Shown: piece after piece, positions 1 through 5,717 of the stretch
Numbering within the stretch: the stretch's first letter is position 1
How the letters are laid out: each line of letters opens with the position of its first letter
NCBI GenBank assembly: GCA_964612995.1
Contig: CAZTGE010000159.1
Coordinates: 1 to 9,204 of the forward strand
From: SLQH01 sp964612995
Lineage (GTDB): Bacteria > Planctomycetota > UBA11346
DNA: 9,204 nt
Direction of reading: 5' to 3'
Translations under genes and position numbers: made by a program
The notes under the pieces: model-generated
What the model was told of the DNA's origin: nothing
What the model saw: the letters and a program-made list of their open reading frames with translations, nothing else
Databases searched by the model: none

Positions 1-10
1 AGGGCCGCCG

Positions 11-31
11 AAAACGCCAGCGCAGCTGGCG
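11..31 (-). terminator. Intrinsic terminator-like hairpin of the signalling operon
   Basis: Read on the minus strand, a 7-bp stem CGCCAGC / GCTGGCG with loop TGC is followed directly by TTTT. This matches a short rho-independent terminator. It lies about 70 bases past the stop codon of the FHA gene, the last gene of the minus-strand operon. The U tract is short, so termination strength is uncertain. Confidence 0.55.
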
Positions 32-55
32 AGCGACGACCGAGGCGCGTGGTGT

Positions 56-86
56 GCGGCGAAGCCGCGAGGGGGCAGCGCCCCCT
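56..86 (-). terminator. Two tandem hairpins just after the FHA gene
   Basis: On the plus strand, 70-86 reads AGGGGGC-AGC-GCCCCCT, a 7-bp perfect stem beginning 14 bases past the FHA stop codon. Next to it, 56-68 reads GCGGC-GAA-GCCGC. Neither has a T tract, so alone they would be pause or mRNA-end-protecting stems. With the hairpin at 11-31 they form a three-stem run closing the operon. Confidence 0.45.
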
Positions 87-99
87 GTGTAAAGAAGCC

Positions 100-846
100 T
101 CAGCCCTCGGGCAGGACGAAGAGCATGTCGCCCTGATCCACGCGGCGATACCAGGCCCGCCAGCGTTCGCCCGCGGTGGTCGCGAGCTCGAGGAAACCCT
201 GATCGTGGCCGGTGATCAGGTTGTGCAGCTCCTGCGGCCGCTGGAGCCGGGCGCTGAGCATGGCCAGGACCTCTGCCCCCGGCTGGATCGAGCTCACGTC
301 GAGCCCGCACAGCGCCTTCATCGCGTCGTTGACCAGCAGCGGGCGGCCATCGTGGTCGAGCAGCAGCAGGGCCAGTGGCATCGCCACCAGGAGCGAGAGC
401 AGGACCTCGGCGGCGAAGTCGGGAGTGAGCACGGCCGAGGATTCCGATTCCTGGTGCGCCGGCAGCGGTACCTGCGGTGCGGTCGGGCCTGGGGGTTCCT
501 CGAGCGGCGGGTGTGTTGCGGTGTCGGCCGGGGCGCGTTGGCTGGTCGGGTCCTCGACCAGCAGGCTGCTCAGACCGATGGTGACCAGATCGCCCGGTGC
601 GAGCGCGTACGCTTCGCCGATACGCTGCCCGTTGACCCAGGTCCCGTTGCTGCTGCCGAGGTCCTCGACCACCAACCGGTCGCCCTCGGCGGTGAAGCGG
701 GCGTGGCGCCGGCTGGCGAGCGAGTCGGTCAGCGCGATGCCCTTGTCGCCGGGGTGGCGGCCGAAGACCGTCGCACTGTCGGCGCCGAGTTCGAAACGAC
801 GTCCGCGCAGCTGGCCCTGGACGCAGTACAGCTGCGGCAGGCTCAT
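100..846 (-). CDS. FHA domain protein with C-terminal PAS-like domain
   Basis: A 248-residue soluble protein. The N-terminal ~100 residues are a forkhead-associated domain, which binds phosphothreonine peptides. Its conserved positions are visible: G29-R30, S45-R-R-H48 and S66-N67-G68-T69 followed by V71-N72-G73. A Pro/Glu-rich linker (~100-140) leads to a second domain (~145-245) that resembles a degenerate PAS fold (LLLDHDGRPLLVNDAMKALCG at about 161-181, in the style of PAS N-termini). There is no signal peptide, membrane segment or kinase domain. The start codon ATG overlaps the stop of the upstream response regulator gene (ATGA), so the two are probably translationally coupled. A GGGGG-containing stretch inside the regulator gene can act as ribosome binding site. 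It most likely reads out or scaffolds the kinase/regulator pair. The phosphorylated partner is unknown and no Ser/Thr kinase lies in the window. The FHA call is firm; the PAS call is moderate. Confidence 0.87.
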   Translation of the reverse strand: MSLPQLYCVQGQLRGRRFELGADSATVFGRHPGDKGIALTDSLASRRHARFTAEGDRLVVEDLGSSNGTWVNGQRIGEAYALAPGDLVTIGLSSLLVEDPTSQRAPADTATHPPLEEPPGPTAPQVPLPAHQESESSAVLTPDFAAEVLLSLLVAMPLALLLLDHDGRPLLVNDAMKALCGLDVSSIQPGAEVLAMLSARLQRPQELHNLITGHDQGFLELATTAGERWRAWYRRVDQGDMLFVLPEG

Positions 847-1226
847 CGCGCCCCCGGCGGTGGTCCGGCGAGTACTTCGCTCACCAGGCGCCCCAGCGCC
901 GCGGGCGAGAAGGGCTTGTTGAGGTAGGCGCTGGCCCCGAGCGCGAGGCCGCGGTTGTGGTCCTCGTCGGTGCCCTTGGCCGTCAGGAACACCACGTGGG
1001 TGCGCAGGCAGCCCTGCTCGGTGCGCAGGCGTTCGACCACCTCGAAGCCGTTGAGCCCTGGCATGACCACGTCGATGAAGGCGAGGTCGAAGGCGGTGTT
1101 CGCGAGTGCGGTGTGGGCTTCGGTGCCGTTGCGGGCGGTGCAGACCTCGTGTCCTTCGCGATGCAGGGCGAAGGAGAGCGAGCGCAGGATGAACGGCTCG
1201 TCGTCGGCGACCAGGATGCGGCTCAT
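843..1226 (-). CDS. Single-domain response regulator (CheY-like receiver)
   Basis: A 127-residue stand-alone receiver domain. The acidic pocket is D8-D9, the phosphoacceptor is D52 in FIDVVMPG, the switch Thr is T82 in FLTA, and the conserved Lys is K104 in LNKPF. The domain fills the protein, with only a short Pro-rich tail (GPPPGAR), so there is no DNA-binding or enzymatic output. It probably receives phosphate from the histidine kinase encoded 12 bases upstream and acts by protein contact, perhaps with the FHA-PAS protein whose gene overlaps its 3' end by four bases. A GGAG ribosome binding site sits five bases before the ATG, immediately after the kinase stop codon, which supports this start and coupled translation. 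Confidence 0.93.
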   Translation of the reverse strand: MSRILVADDEPFILRSLSFALHREGHEVCTARNGTEAHTALANTAFDLAFIDVVMPGLNGFEVVERLRTEQGCLRTHVVFLTAKGTDEDHNRGLALGASAYLNKPFSPAALGRLVSEVLAGPPPGAR

Positions 1227-1231
1227 CGCGT

Positions 1232-1235
1232 CTCC
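1232..1235 (-). promoter_or_regulatory. Ribosome binding site of the response regulator gene
   Basis: GGAG on the minus strand, five bases before the ATG at 1226 and directly after the TGA of the kinase gene. It fixes the regulator start and suggests re-initiation by ribosomes finishing the kinase. Confidence 0.6.
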
Positions 1236-1238
1236 GAT

Positions 1239-2747
1239 TCAGGTCATGCTGCTGGAGGGGACGTCGGTCTCCAGATCGGCAGACCGCGAAGGATGACTGT
1301 CTCCGGTGAAGCGGGGAATGGTGAATTCGAACCGCGCGCCGCCGAGGCGGCGGGCCGAGCGGCAGGCCAGCGCCCCGCCGTGGTGCCGGATGATCTGGCG
1401 GCTGATGGCCAGGCCGAGCCCGGTGCCCGCCGGGGCGGACTCGCCGACCCGCTGGTCGCGCCGGGCATAGAACTCGAAGATGGTCTCGCGGTCCTCCGGC
1501 GGCACACCCGGGCCGTCGTCCTCCACCGCCACCGTCAGGTCTTGCGCGTCGCCCTGCAGCTCGACGCGGACCGGGCTGCCGGGCCGGCCGAACTTGAGCG
1601 CGTTGGACAACAGGTTGACCAGCACCTGCTTGAGGCGGTCGCGGTCGGCGAATACCGGACAGGTCTCCATCGCGCAGACGCAGATCAGCTCGATGTCGAG
1701 CGTGCGCGCCTGCGGTCGCATCACCTCGACGCAGTCGTGCAGCAGTGCGACCGCGTCATGTTCGCTCGGTTGCCAGGCCAGGCGACCGCTCTCGATGTGG
1801 GCCAGATCGAGCAGGTCGTTGATCAAGCGTGACAGGCGTTCGCTCTCGGTGAGGATGATGGAGAGGAATTCCTCGCGCTCGGTCGGCTCGGTGTCCGGGT
1901 AGCTGAGCAGCAGCTCGCTGTAGCTGCGGATGCTGGTCAGCGGGCTGCGCAGCTCGTGGCTGACCGCGTTGAGCCAGTGGCGCTTGAGCCGGTCCTGGCG
2001 CTGCAGGCGCTGCGAGTGGTCCTTGACCTGGCGGTTCTGCAGTCGGACCTCGAGTTCGAGCATGCGCTCGTTGGTGATGTCCGTCTCGACGAGGATCAGT
2101 CCGCGGGCGCGGCCGTCGGCATCGAGCCGCGGGGCGACGATGACCTGGACCGAGCGATTGGTCGACAGCAAGCGTTGTTCGAGCATCACCGGCTCGAAGC
2201 GCAGCAGGCAGCGCTGGAGCGCCCGGTCGACCGCCGGGTCGCGTCGGTGCCGGATGGTGCGGCAGACGTCCTTGCCCGCCAGGCGGTCGCCGTAGCGGGT
2301 GCGGGTCGCGCGGTTGGCGTGGCGGATGGTGCCGTCGAGCTCGAGAATGAGCACGCAGGAATCGACCGTGTCGAGCGCGGCGCGCCAGGCGGCGAGGGGG
2401 TCCGGCTCGGCCGGCTCGGTCTGGCTCAGGCGGTCGCTGTCGCGGATGACGATCACGCGGGTGCCGGAGAGTTCCTCGCCCAGCGCCTCGATATCCAGCT
2501 GCGCGCGCACGATGGCGCCGTCGCGGCGGCGCAGTGCGACCGGTTGCGAGGGCGCAGAGTGGGGGATGGCCTCCTGCGCATGCAGCAGGTCGCCCAGCGA
2601 CCGACGACCGACGACCTCCTCGGCACCGTACCCGAGCAGGCGTCGGGCTCCGCGGTACCAGGCGACGATGCGCTCATCGGTGTCGATGAGGAAAACGCCG
2701 ATATCCGGCAGGGCATCGAGGACGTTGTGGGCCAGGGTGTGCGACAT
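1239..2747 (-). CDS. Soluble double-PAS sensor histidine kinase
   Basis: 502 residues from the ATG at 2747. PAS domain 1 spans about 8-105 (FLIDTDERIVAWYRGARRLLGY) and PAS domain 2 about 118-228 (LILELDGTIRHANRATRTRYG, ending LVETDITNER). A coiled linker follows (~228-255), then the HisKA domain with the H-box NAVSHELRSPLTSIRSY and phospho-acceptor H264. The HATPase domain has the N-box N378-x3-N382, G1 box D410-x-G412-x-G414 and G2 box G441-T-G-L-G-L. No membrane segment is visible, so it should sense a cytoplasmic cue; no haem or flavin ligand could be assigned. The reading frame stays open 220 codons further upstream, but that part is Arg/Ser/Pro-rich, crosses a palindromic repeat and lies antisense to the mreC-like gene. 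The ATG at 2747 begins exactly at the first PAS helix (MSHTLAHNVLDALPDIGVFL), so I chose it although no strong Shine-Dalgarno precedes it. It heads the kinase-regulator-FHA operon. Confidence 0.92.
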   Translation of the reverse strand: MSHTLAHNVLDALPDIGVFLIDTDERIVAWYRGARRLLGYGAEEVVGRRSLGDLLHAQEAIPHSAPSQPVALRRRDGAIVRAQLDIEALGEELSGTRVIVIRDSDRLSQTEPAEPDPLAAWRAALDTVDSCVLILELDGTIRHANRATRTRYGDRLAGKDVCRTIRHRRDPAVDRALQRCLLRFEPVMLEQRLLSTNRSVQVIVAPRLDADGRARGLILVETDITNERMLELEVRLQNRQVKDHSQRLQRQDRLKRHWLNAVSHELRSPLTSIRSYSELLLSYPDTEPTEREEFLSIILTESERLSRLINDLLDLAHIESGRLAWQPSEHDAVALLHDCVEVMRPQARTLDIELICVCAMETCPVFADRDRLKQVLVNLLSNALKFGRPGSPVRVELQGDAQDLTVAVEDDGPGVPPEDRETIFEFYARRDQRVGESAPAGTGLGLAISRQIIRHHGGALACRSARRLGGARFEFTIPRFTGDSHPSRSADLETDVPSSSMT

Positions 2748-2789
2748 GGGAGCGGATGACGGGGCGGGCGTGGTGGGCGGTAGCCCAGG

Positions 2790-2817
2790 ACCATAGACCG
2801 CCCGGGCAGCGGGCAAA
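2790..2817 (-). promoter_or_regulatory. Candidate promoter of the signalling operon
   Basis: On the minus strand, TTTGCC (2817-2812) and TATGGT (2795-2790) are 16 bases apart, a weak sigma70-like pair. Transcription would begin near 2783, about 36 bases before the kinase ATG. Both boxes deviate from consensus, so this is only the best candidate in the interval. Confidence 0.3.
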
Positions 2818-2837
2818 CCGGCAAAGGCGGTGCCAGG

Positions 2838-3002
2838 CCAGGGCGACTCAAAGCTCGCACATGAGGGTCTTGCCTCGCCTCCACCTGCGTCACTACGGCC
2901 CAAGCACCAAAGAGAGCCGGGCGGTTTGACGCAGGTGGAGGCGACGCAAGGCATGCCGACCTGGTGATCGGCGCTCCCGGGGCGAGCTTTGAGTCGCCCT
3001 GG
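2838..3002. repeat. Nested long inverted repeat between divergent genes
   Basis: Two pairs of arms fold on the same axis. The outer pair is a perfect 21-bp match, 2838-2858 (core GGGCGACTCAAAGCTCGC) against 2982-3002. The inner pair is 24 bp with one mismatch, 2869-2892 (core GCCTCCACCTGCGTCA) against 2927-2950. The inner loop is 34 bases (2893-2926). The unpaired stretches between arms are unequal, 10 bases on the left and 31 on the right. No reading frame inside is credible. This could be a small palindromic mobile element, a REP/BIME-like composite, or a shared regulatory site for the divergent units. The arms are seen directly; the role is inference. Confidence 0.85.
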
Positions 3003-3046
3003 GTGCCGGGTGTGTGTCCACCACGCGCCCCAGGCCCCGGGCACGC

Positions 3047-3075
3047 TTGCGCGCTGATGGCCGCGGCCGCATGCT
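3047..3075 (+). promoter_or_regulatory. Weak candidate promoter of the mreC-like gene
   Basis: TTGCGC (3047-3052), a 17-base spacer and CATGCT (3070-3075). The predicted transcription start near 3082 would leave only about three bases before the ATG at 3085, giving a nearly leaderless mRNA. No Shine-Dalgarno sequence is visible before this ATG, which fits. The -10 box matches consensus at only three of six positions. Confidence 0.25.
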
Positions 3076-3084
3076 GCTGCGGAT

Positions 3085-3933
3085 ATGCCGATCGGAAACC
3101 GGACCGTGCGGCTCGTTGTCGTGCTCGTCGTGCTCGCCGTGCTCGGCGGCGCGGCGGGCATCTTCGCCTGGGCCTGGAGTCCGCTCGAGCGCGTGGCAGC
3201 GCCGTGGCGAGCACATATCGCCGGTGGCCTCGACGAGGATGCCGACGCCGAGCTGATCCTGCGCGAGCGCCTGGCCCGACTCAACGCGCGCAACGTGGTT
3301 CTGCGGCGCCGGCTGCGCGAGTACGAGGACCTGTCACGCCGACTGGGCCCCGGCTCCGCGGGGGCCAAGATCGTGGCCGAGAAGGTCTTGGGCCGGGCGC
3401 AGATCATCGCCCGCAGCCTGCGCCGGAACCGCTGTCATGTGACCATCGACGCCGGGGTGATGGACGGGGTGGTGGCTGGCCTGCCGGTCGTCGTGGGCGA
3501 GAGCCTGGTCGGCGTGGTCGCGGGCGAGCAGGCGGGCACCTCGCTGGTCCAGCTGGTCACAGATCGTCACAGCCGCGTCCCGGCTTCGCTGGTGCTCGCC
3601 GACGAGGACGGCCGTCCGGTCGGGGAGGTCCTGGGGGTCTGTGCCGGTACCGGATCGCGCGAACGCATGCAGCTGCTGTTCGTGGAGGATCGCGAGGGCC
3701 TGGAGGTACGCCCCGGTCTCGACGTGGTCACCGCGCCGGGACGGGGGCAGGTACCGCCCGGGCTGGTGCTCGGCGTGGTCACCAGCGCGGCCCGCGAGCC
3801 GCACAGCGACCACTGGTCGATCGAGCTGCGCCCGTTGCGCGATCCGACCCGGCGAGCGACGGTACTGGTCCTGCGTGGTGCGCGGATCCTGCCTCCGGAG
3901 GCGGGGACGCTGGGCGAACCGCCGGCGGAGTGA
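3085..3933 (+). CDS. MreC-like cell-shape / envelope protein (orphan)
   Basis: A 282-residue protein with the MreC layout. A short cytoplasmic start is followed by one membrane helix (~9-30, VRLVVVLVVLAVLGGAAGIF), a charged heptad-like coiled coil (~55-88, rich in Leu/Arg/Glu), then a periplasmic beta domain (~96-265). Family-like stretches are HVTIDAGVMDGVVAGLPVVV (118-137), LVGVVAG, LVQLVTDRHSRVPASLV, and PGLDVVTAPGRGQVPPGLVL (210-229). MreC normally scaffolds the elongasome with MreB, MreD, RodA and PBP2. Here neither mreB nor mreD is adjacent: the next gene, 46 bases on, encodes an exported protein of unknown function. It may therefore be a paralogue with its own job rather than the housekeeping MreC, so no gene symbol is given. 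The ATG at 3085 is the only start that gives a normal N-terminal anchor; upstream ATGs at 3057 and 3071 are out of frame. Membership in the family is likely, identity as the canonical MreC is doubtful. Confidence 0.8.
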   Translation: MPIGNRTVRLVVVLVVLAVLGGAAGIFAWAWSPLERVAAPWRAHIAGGLDEDADAELILRERLARLNARNVVLRRRLREYEDLSRRLGPGSAGAKIVAEKVLGRAQIIARSLRRNRCHVTIDAGVMDGVVAGLPVVVGESLVGVVAGEQAGTSLVQLVTDRHSRVPASLVLADEDGRPVGEVLGVCAGTGSRERMQLLFVEDREGLEVRPGLDVVTAPGRGQVPPGLVLGVVTSAAREPHSDHWSIELRPLRDPTRRATVLVLRGARILPPEAGTLGEPPAE

Positions 3934-3944
3934 GCCGCCGAGCC

Positions 3945-3973
3945 TTGCCCCGCCGCGGCGCCGGTCGTAGACT
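3945..3973 (+). promoter_or_regulatory. Candidate promoter giving a leaderless mRNA
   Basis: TTGCCC (3945-3950), an exact 17-base spacer and TAGACT (3968-3973). The expected start, about seven bases past the -10 box, falls on the A of the ATG at 3980. No Shine-Dalgarno sequence is visible in the 46-base gap after the mreC-like gene, which fits leaderless translation. It would let the downstream gene be expressed separately from the mreC-like gene. Confidence 0.45.
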
Positions 3974-3979
3974 CGCACC

Positions 3980-5614
3980 ATGTCCATCCGTCCTCGTCCA
4001 TCTGTCCTCCTCCTGACCGGTGCGTTGCTGCTGGGTAGCAGCGCCCTGGACGCCTCCGATCGACCCGTCGGCCTGACCGAGGTCCTGCCGCCGGAGCTGG
4101 CGGCAGAAACCGAGATCGTGGTCCGGATCGACAACCCGGAATGGCTGGTCACGAAGACCGACGCGATGATCGGCTCGGTCGGCGGGCGCATCGCCTTCCT
4201 GCGTACCCTTATCGCCGAGGGCCTGTTCCACAGCGGCCGGCTCGCGGGGATCGACCTCGGCCGTCCGGCCCTGTTGGCCTATCGCGGCGGCGATGCGCCG
4301 CTGATGGCGATCATCCCGGTGCGCGACCGGCGCGCCTTCCTCAAGTCCTTCGGCAAGGCTCGGCTGCTCGACAACCAGATGGTGCGTGTCAACGAGCTCA
4401 ACGGCACCATCGTCTACAGCCAGAACACCATGCAGGGCCTGTGGGAATACCGCCTGTTGGTGCGCGATCGTTACGCTTGTCTCGCGCGCACCGTAGAGGA
4501 ATGCCAGCTGCTGTCGCAGGTCGAACTCGAGGTCCGCGATCCGGCGGTGCCGCTCGCCTTCATCTCGCGCGGCCCCACGATCCTGCGGGTCTTTGCCGGG
4601 CGATTCGGCACGCTCAAACGTCTCGCGATCGAGGCGGGGCTGTTCACGCATCCTCTGCAGAACATCCTGCTCGACCACTGGTGCGCCAACATCGATCAGA
4701 TCGAGAGCGTCAGTGGCCGGATCCTGCTCGCCGAGGACGACGTCGCGCTGCCGCAGATCTACATCCGTGGCCGGGCCGAGACTCCCCTGGCCTTCTGGAT
4801 CGGCCGACAGCACAACCGCGCCAGTCGGCTGTTGCCGGTGGTCACGCGCCGTGACGACCTCGTCAACCTCCACGGCTCGATCCAGTGGCAGGGCGAGCTC
4901 GAGGACTTCGGTCGCCGCCTGCTCGAACGCATCGCCGCCGAGTTGCCGCCGACGCCGGAGGAGGCCGAGCCGGTGCTCGATGCGGAGCGCGAGGGCGCGA
5001 TCCGCAGCTACTTCGCTTTGCTCGACCGCCGCGGCGCCTTTGCCGCCGCCTGGGAGATGCACGATGGCGCCTCGGGCCAGCCGCTGCTGGTCTCGCGCAT
5101 GGCTTGCGAGCAGCAGCTGCCGCACGACTTCCTGCGCGGGCAACGGGCCCTCGACCAGCTCTTCGCCGCGCTGAGCCAACACCAGGTCGGCAATCTTGGA
5201 ACACTGGGCGGGAAGGTGAGCTACCGGCGGCCGGTGTCGGAGACCGAGGGAGCCGAGGTGCTCAAGGTCGCGCACGAGCGCCATCTGGTCGCCGCGCTCG
5301 CGGCCCAGGCGGCCGCGGCCAACGTGGCGGCCACCACCATGGGCACCATTCTCGAAGAGGACCGCTCGCCGCACGGGGCGCCGGGGATCGCCGTCCTGCG
5401 GCTGCAGCTCGACGCCATCCTCGCCCGGCTGGATGCGATGCGCGCTGGTACGGCCCGCAGTGGCGGGCTCGATCTGGACGTTGCCGCACGCATGGTTTCG
5501 GGTCAGGACCTGCTGATCGAATCGCGTCTGCCGCTCGAGAAGATCAACGAGCTGCTGCGCAGCACCACCTTCGCGGTGGACCAGGCGCCGGCCGAAGACG
5601 GCGAGCGGCGCTGA
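3980..5614 (+). CDS. Exported protein of unknown function, 544 residues
   Basis: I do not recognise a named family with certainty. The N-terminus is a signal peptide: basic start (MSIRPRPS), hydrophobic core (VLLLTGALLLG, 9-19), and likely cleavage in SSALDA|SD (after A22 or A25). The mature part has no further membrane helix, so it should be periplasmic or outer-envelope. It alternates beta-rich and helical stretches: a first part with DAPLMAIIPVRDRRAFLKSF (105-124), a middle with four cysteines overall (C168, C175, C235, C376) that could pair in the periplasm, an Ala-rich helix at ~437-455, and a C-terminal segment LLIESRLPLEKINELL (511-526). The pattern of a substrate-like 'PV.D...FLKSFG' unit followed by 'RLPL..I..LL' recalls DUF3352-type exported proteins, but this is only an impression. 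It lies 46 bases after the mreC-like gene on the same strand, which suggests an envelope role. A strong terminator follows 14 bases past the stop. Confidence 0.87.
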   Translation: MSIRPRPSVLLLTGALLLGSSALDASDRPVGLTEVLPPELAAETEIVVRIDNPEWLVTKTDAMIGSVGGRIAFLRTLIAEGLFHSGRLAGIDLGRPALLAYRGGDAPLMAIIPVRDRRAFLKSFGKARLLDNQMVRVNELNGTIVYSQNTMQGLWEYRLLVRDRYACLARTVEECQLLSQVELEVRDPAVPLAFISRGPTILRVFAGRFGTLKRLAIEAGLFTHPLQNILLDHWCANIDQIESVSGRILLAEDDVALPQIYIRGRAETPLAFWIGRQHNRASRLLPVVTRRDDLVNLHGSIQWQGELEDFGRRLLERIAAELPPTPEEAEPVLDAEREGAIRSYFALLDRRGAFAAAWEMHDGASGQPLLVSRMACEQQLPHDFLRGQRALDQLFAALSQHQVGNLGTLGGKVSYRRPVSETEGAEVLKVAHERHLVAALAAQAAAANVAATTMGTILEEDRSPHGAPGIAVLRLQLDAILARLDAMRAGTARSGGLDLDVAARMVSGQDLLIESRLPLEKINELLRSTTFAVDQAPAEDGERR

Positions 5615-5628
5615 GCGCGCTACGCCGC

Positions 5629-5648
5629 CCCGGGTTCGCTCGGGTTTT
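5629..5648 (+). terminator. Intrinsic terminator with UUCG tetraloop
   Basis: CCCGGG (5629-5634), loop TTCG, CTCGGG (5639-5644), then TTTT. The stem is six pairs including one G-U, closed by the very stable UUCG loop. It starts 14 bases after the stop codon of the exported-protein gene and separates it from the phosphofructokinase gene. Its T run overlaps the possible -35 box of the next gene. Confidence 0.75.
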
Positions 5649-5678
5649 GGCTGGCCTGCGCGCGGCGCTGCCTAGGCT
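5647..5678 (+). promoter_or_regulatory. Weak candidate promoter of the phosphofructokinase gene
   Basis: TAGGCT (5673-5678) resembles a -10 box. The nearest -35-like sequence is TTGGCT (5647-5652), with an over-long 20-base spacer. Transcription would start near 5685, four bases before an ATG that opens an eight-codon leader frame. Confidence 0.25.
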
Positions 5679-5688
5679 TCGGCGCCGC

Positions 5689-5715
5689 ATGCCACCCGAA
5701 CTCAAGCGAGGTTGA
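5689..5715 (+). other. Possible eight-codon leader ORF (MPPELKRG)
   Basis: ATG at 5689 opens a frame MPPELKRG that stops with TGA at 5713-5715, two bases before the phosphofructokinase ATG. The Shine-Dalgarno sequence of the main gene lies inside it, so translating it would bring ribosomes onto the main start. There is no ribosome binding site of its own; it would need leaderless initiation. It may be chance. Confidence 0.2.
5706..5711 (+). promoter_or_regulatory. Ribosome binding site of the phosphofructokinase gene
   Basis: GCGAGG, six bases before the ATG at 5718. It decides for this ATG over the in-frame TTG at 5712, which would overlap the spacing region. Confidence 0.55.
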
Positions 5716-5717
5716 CC

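Larger units (their letters stand above)
2748..3084. other. Divergent intergenic region (337 bases)
   Basis: This is the space between the kinase operon (leftward) and the mreC-like gene (rightward). It holds the nested inverted repeat at 2838-3002, with one weak promoter candidate on each outer side (2790-2817 and 3047-3075). I see no RNA gene, and no small reading frame with both a ribosome binding site and plausible composition. Confidence 0.6.

Noticed and set aside
49..1832. Long plus-strand open frames opposite the signalling operon
   Set aside because: The minus-strand genes carry clear catalytic motifs; the plus-strand frames have Ala/Gly/Arg-rich composition without motifs.
2838..3002. 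tRNA or known structured RNA in the inverted repeat
   Set aside because: No cloverleaf, no TTC-loop motif, and the arms are simple long complementary segments.
2748..3407. Upstream 220-codon extension of the histidine kinase frame
   Set aside because: It is Arg/Ser/Pro-rich low-complexity sequence, runs across the nested inverted repeat and antisense to the mreC-like gene; the PAS domain begins cleanly at the ATG at 2747.
3779..5374. 531-codon minus-strand open frame
   Set aside because: Antisense to the exported-protein and mreC-like genes; no ribosome binding site, charged low-complexity composition, no recognisable domain. Long antisense frames are expected at this GC content.
5712..5717. 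TTG start two codons upstream for the phosphofructokinase
   Set aside because: It would lie directly against the GCGAGG ribosome binding site; the ATG at 5718 has the proper six-base spacing.
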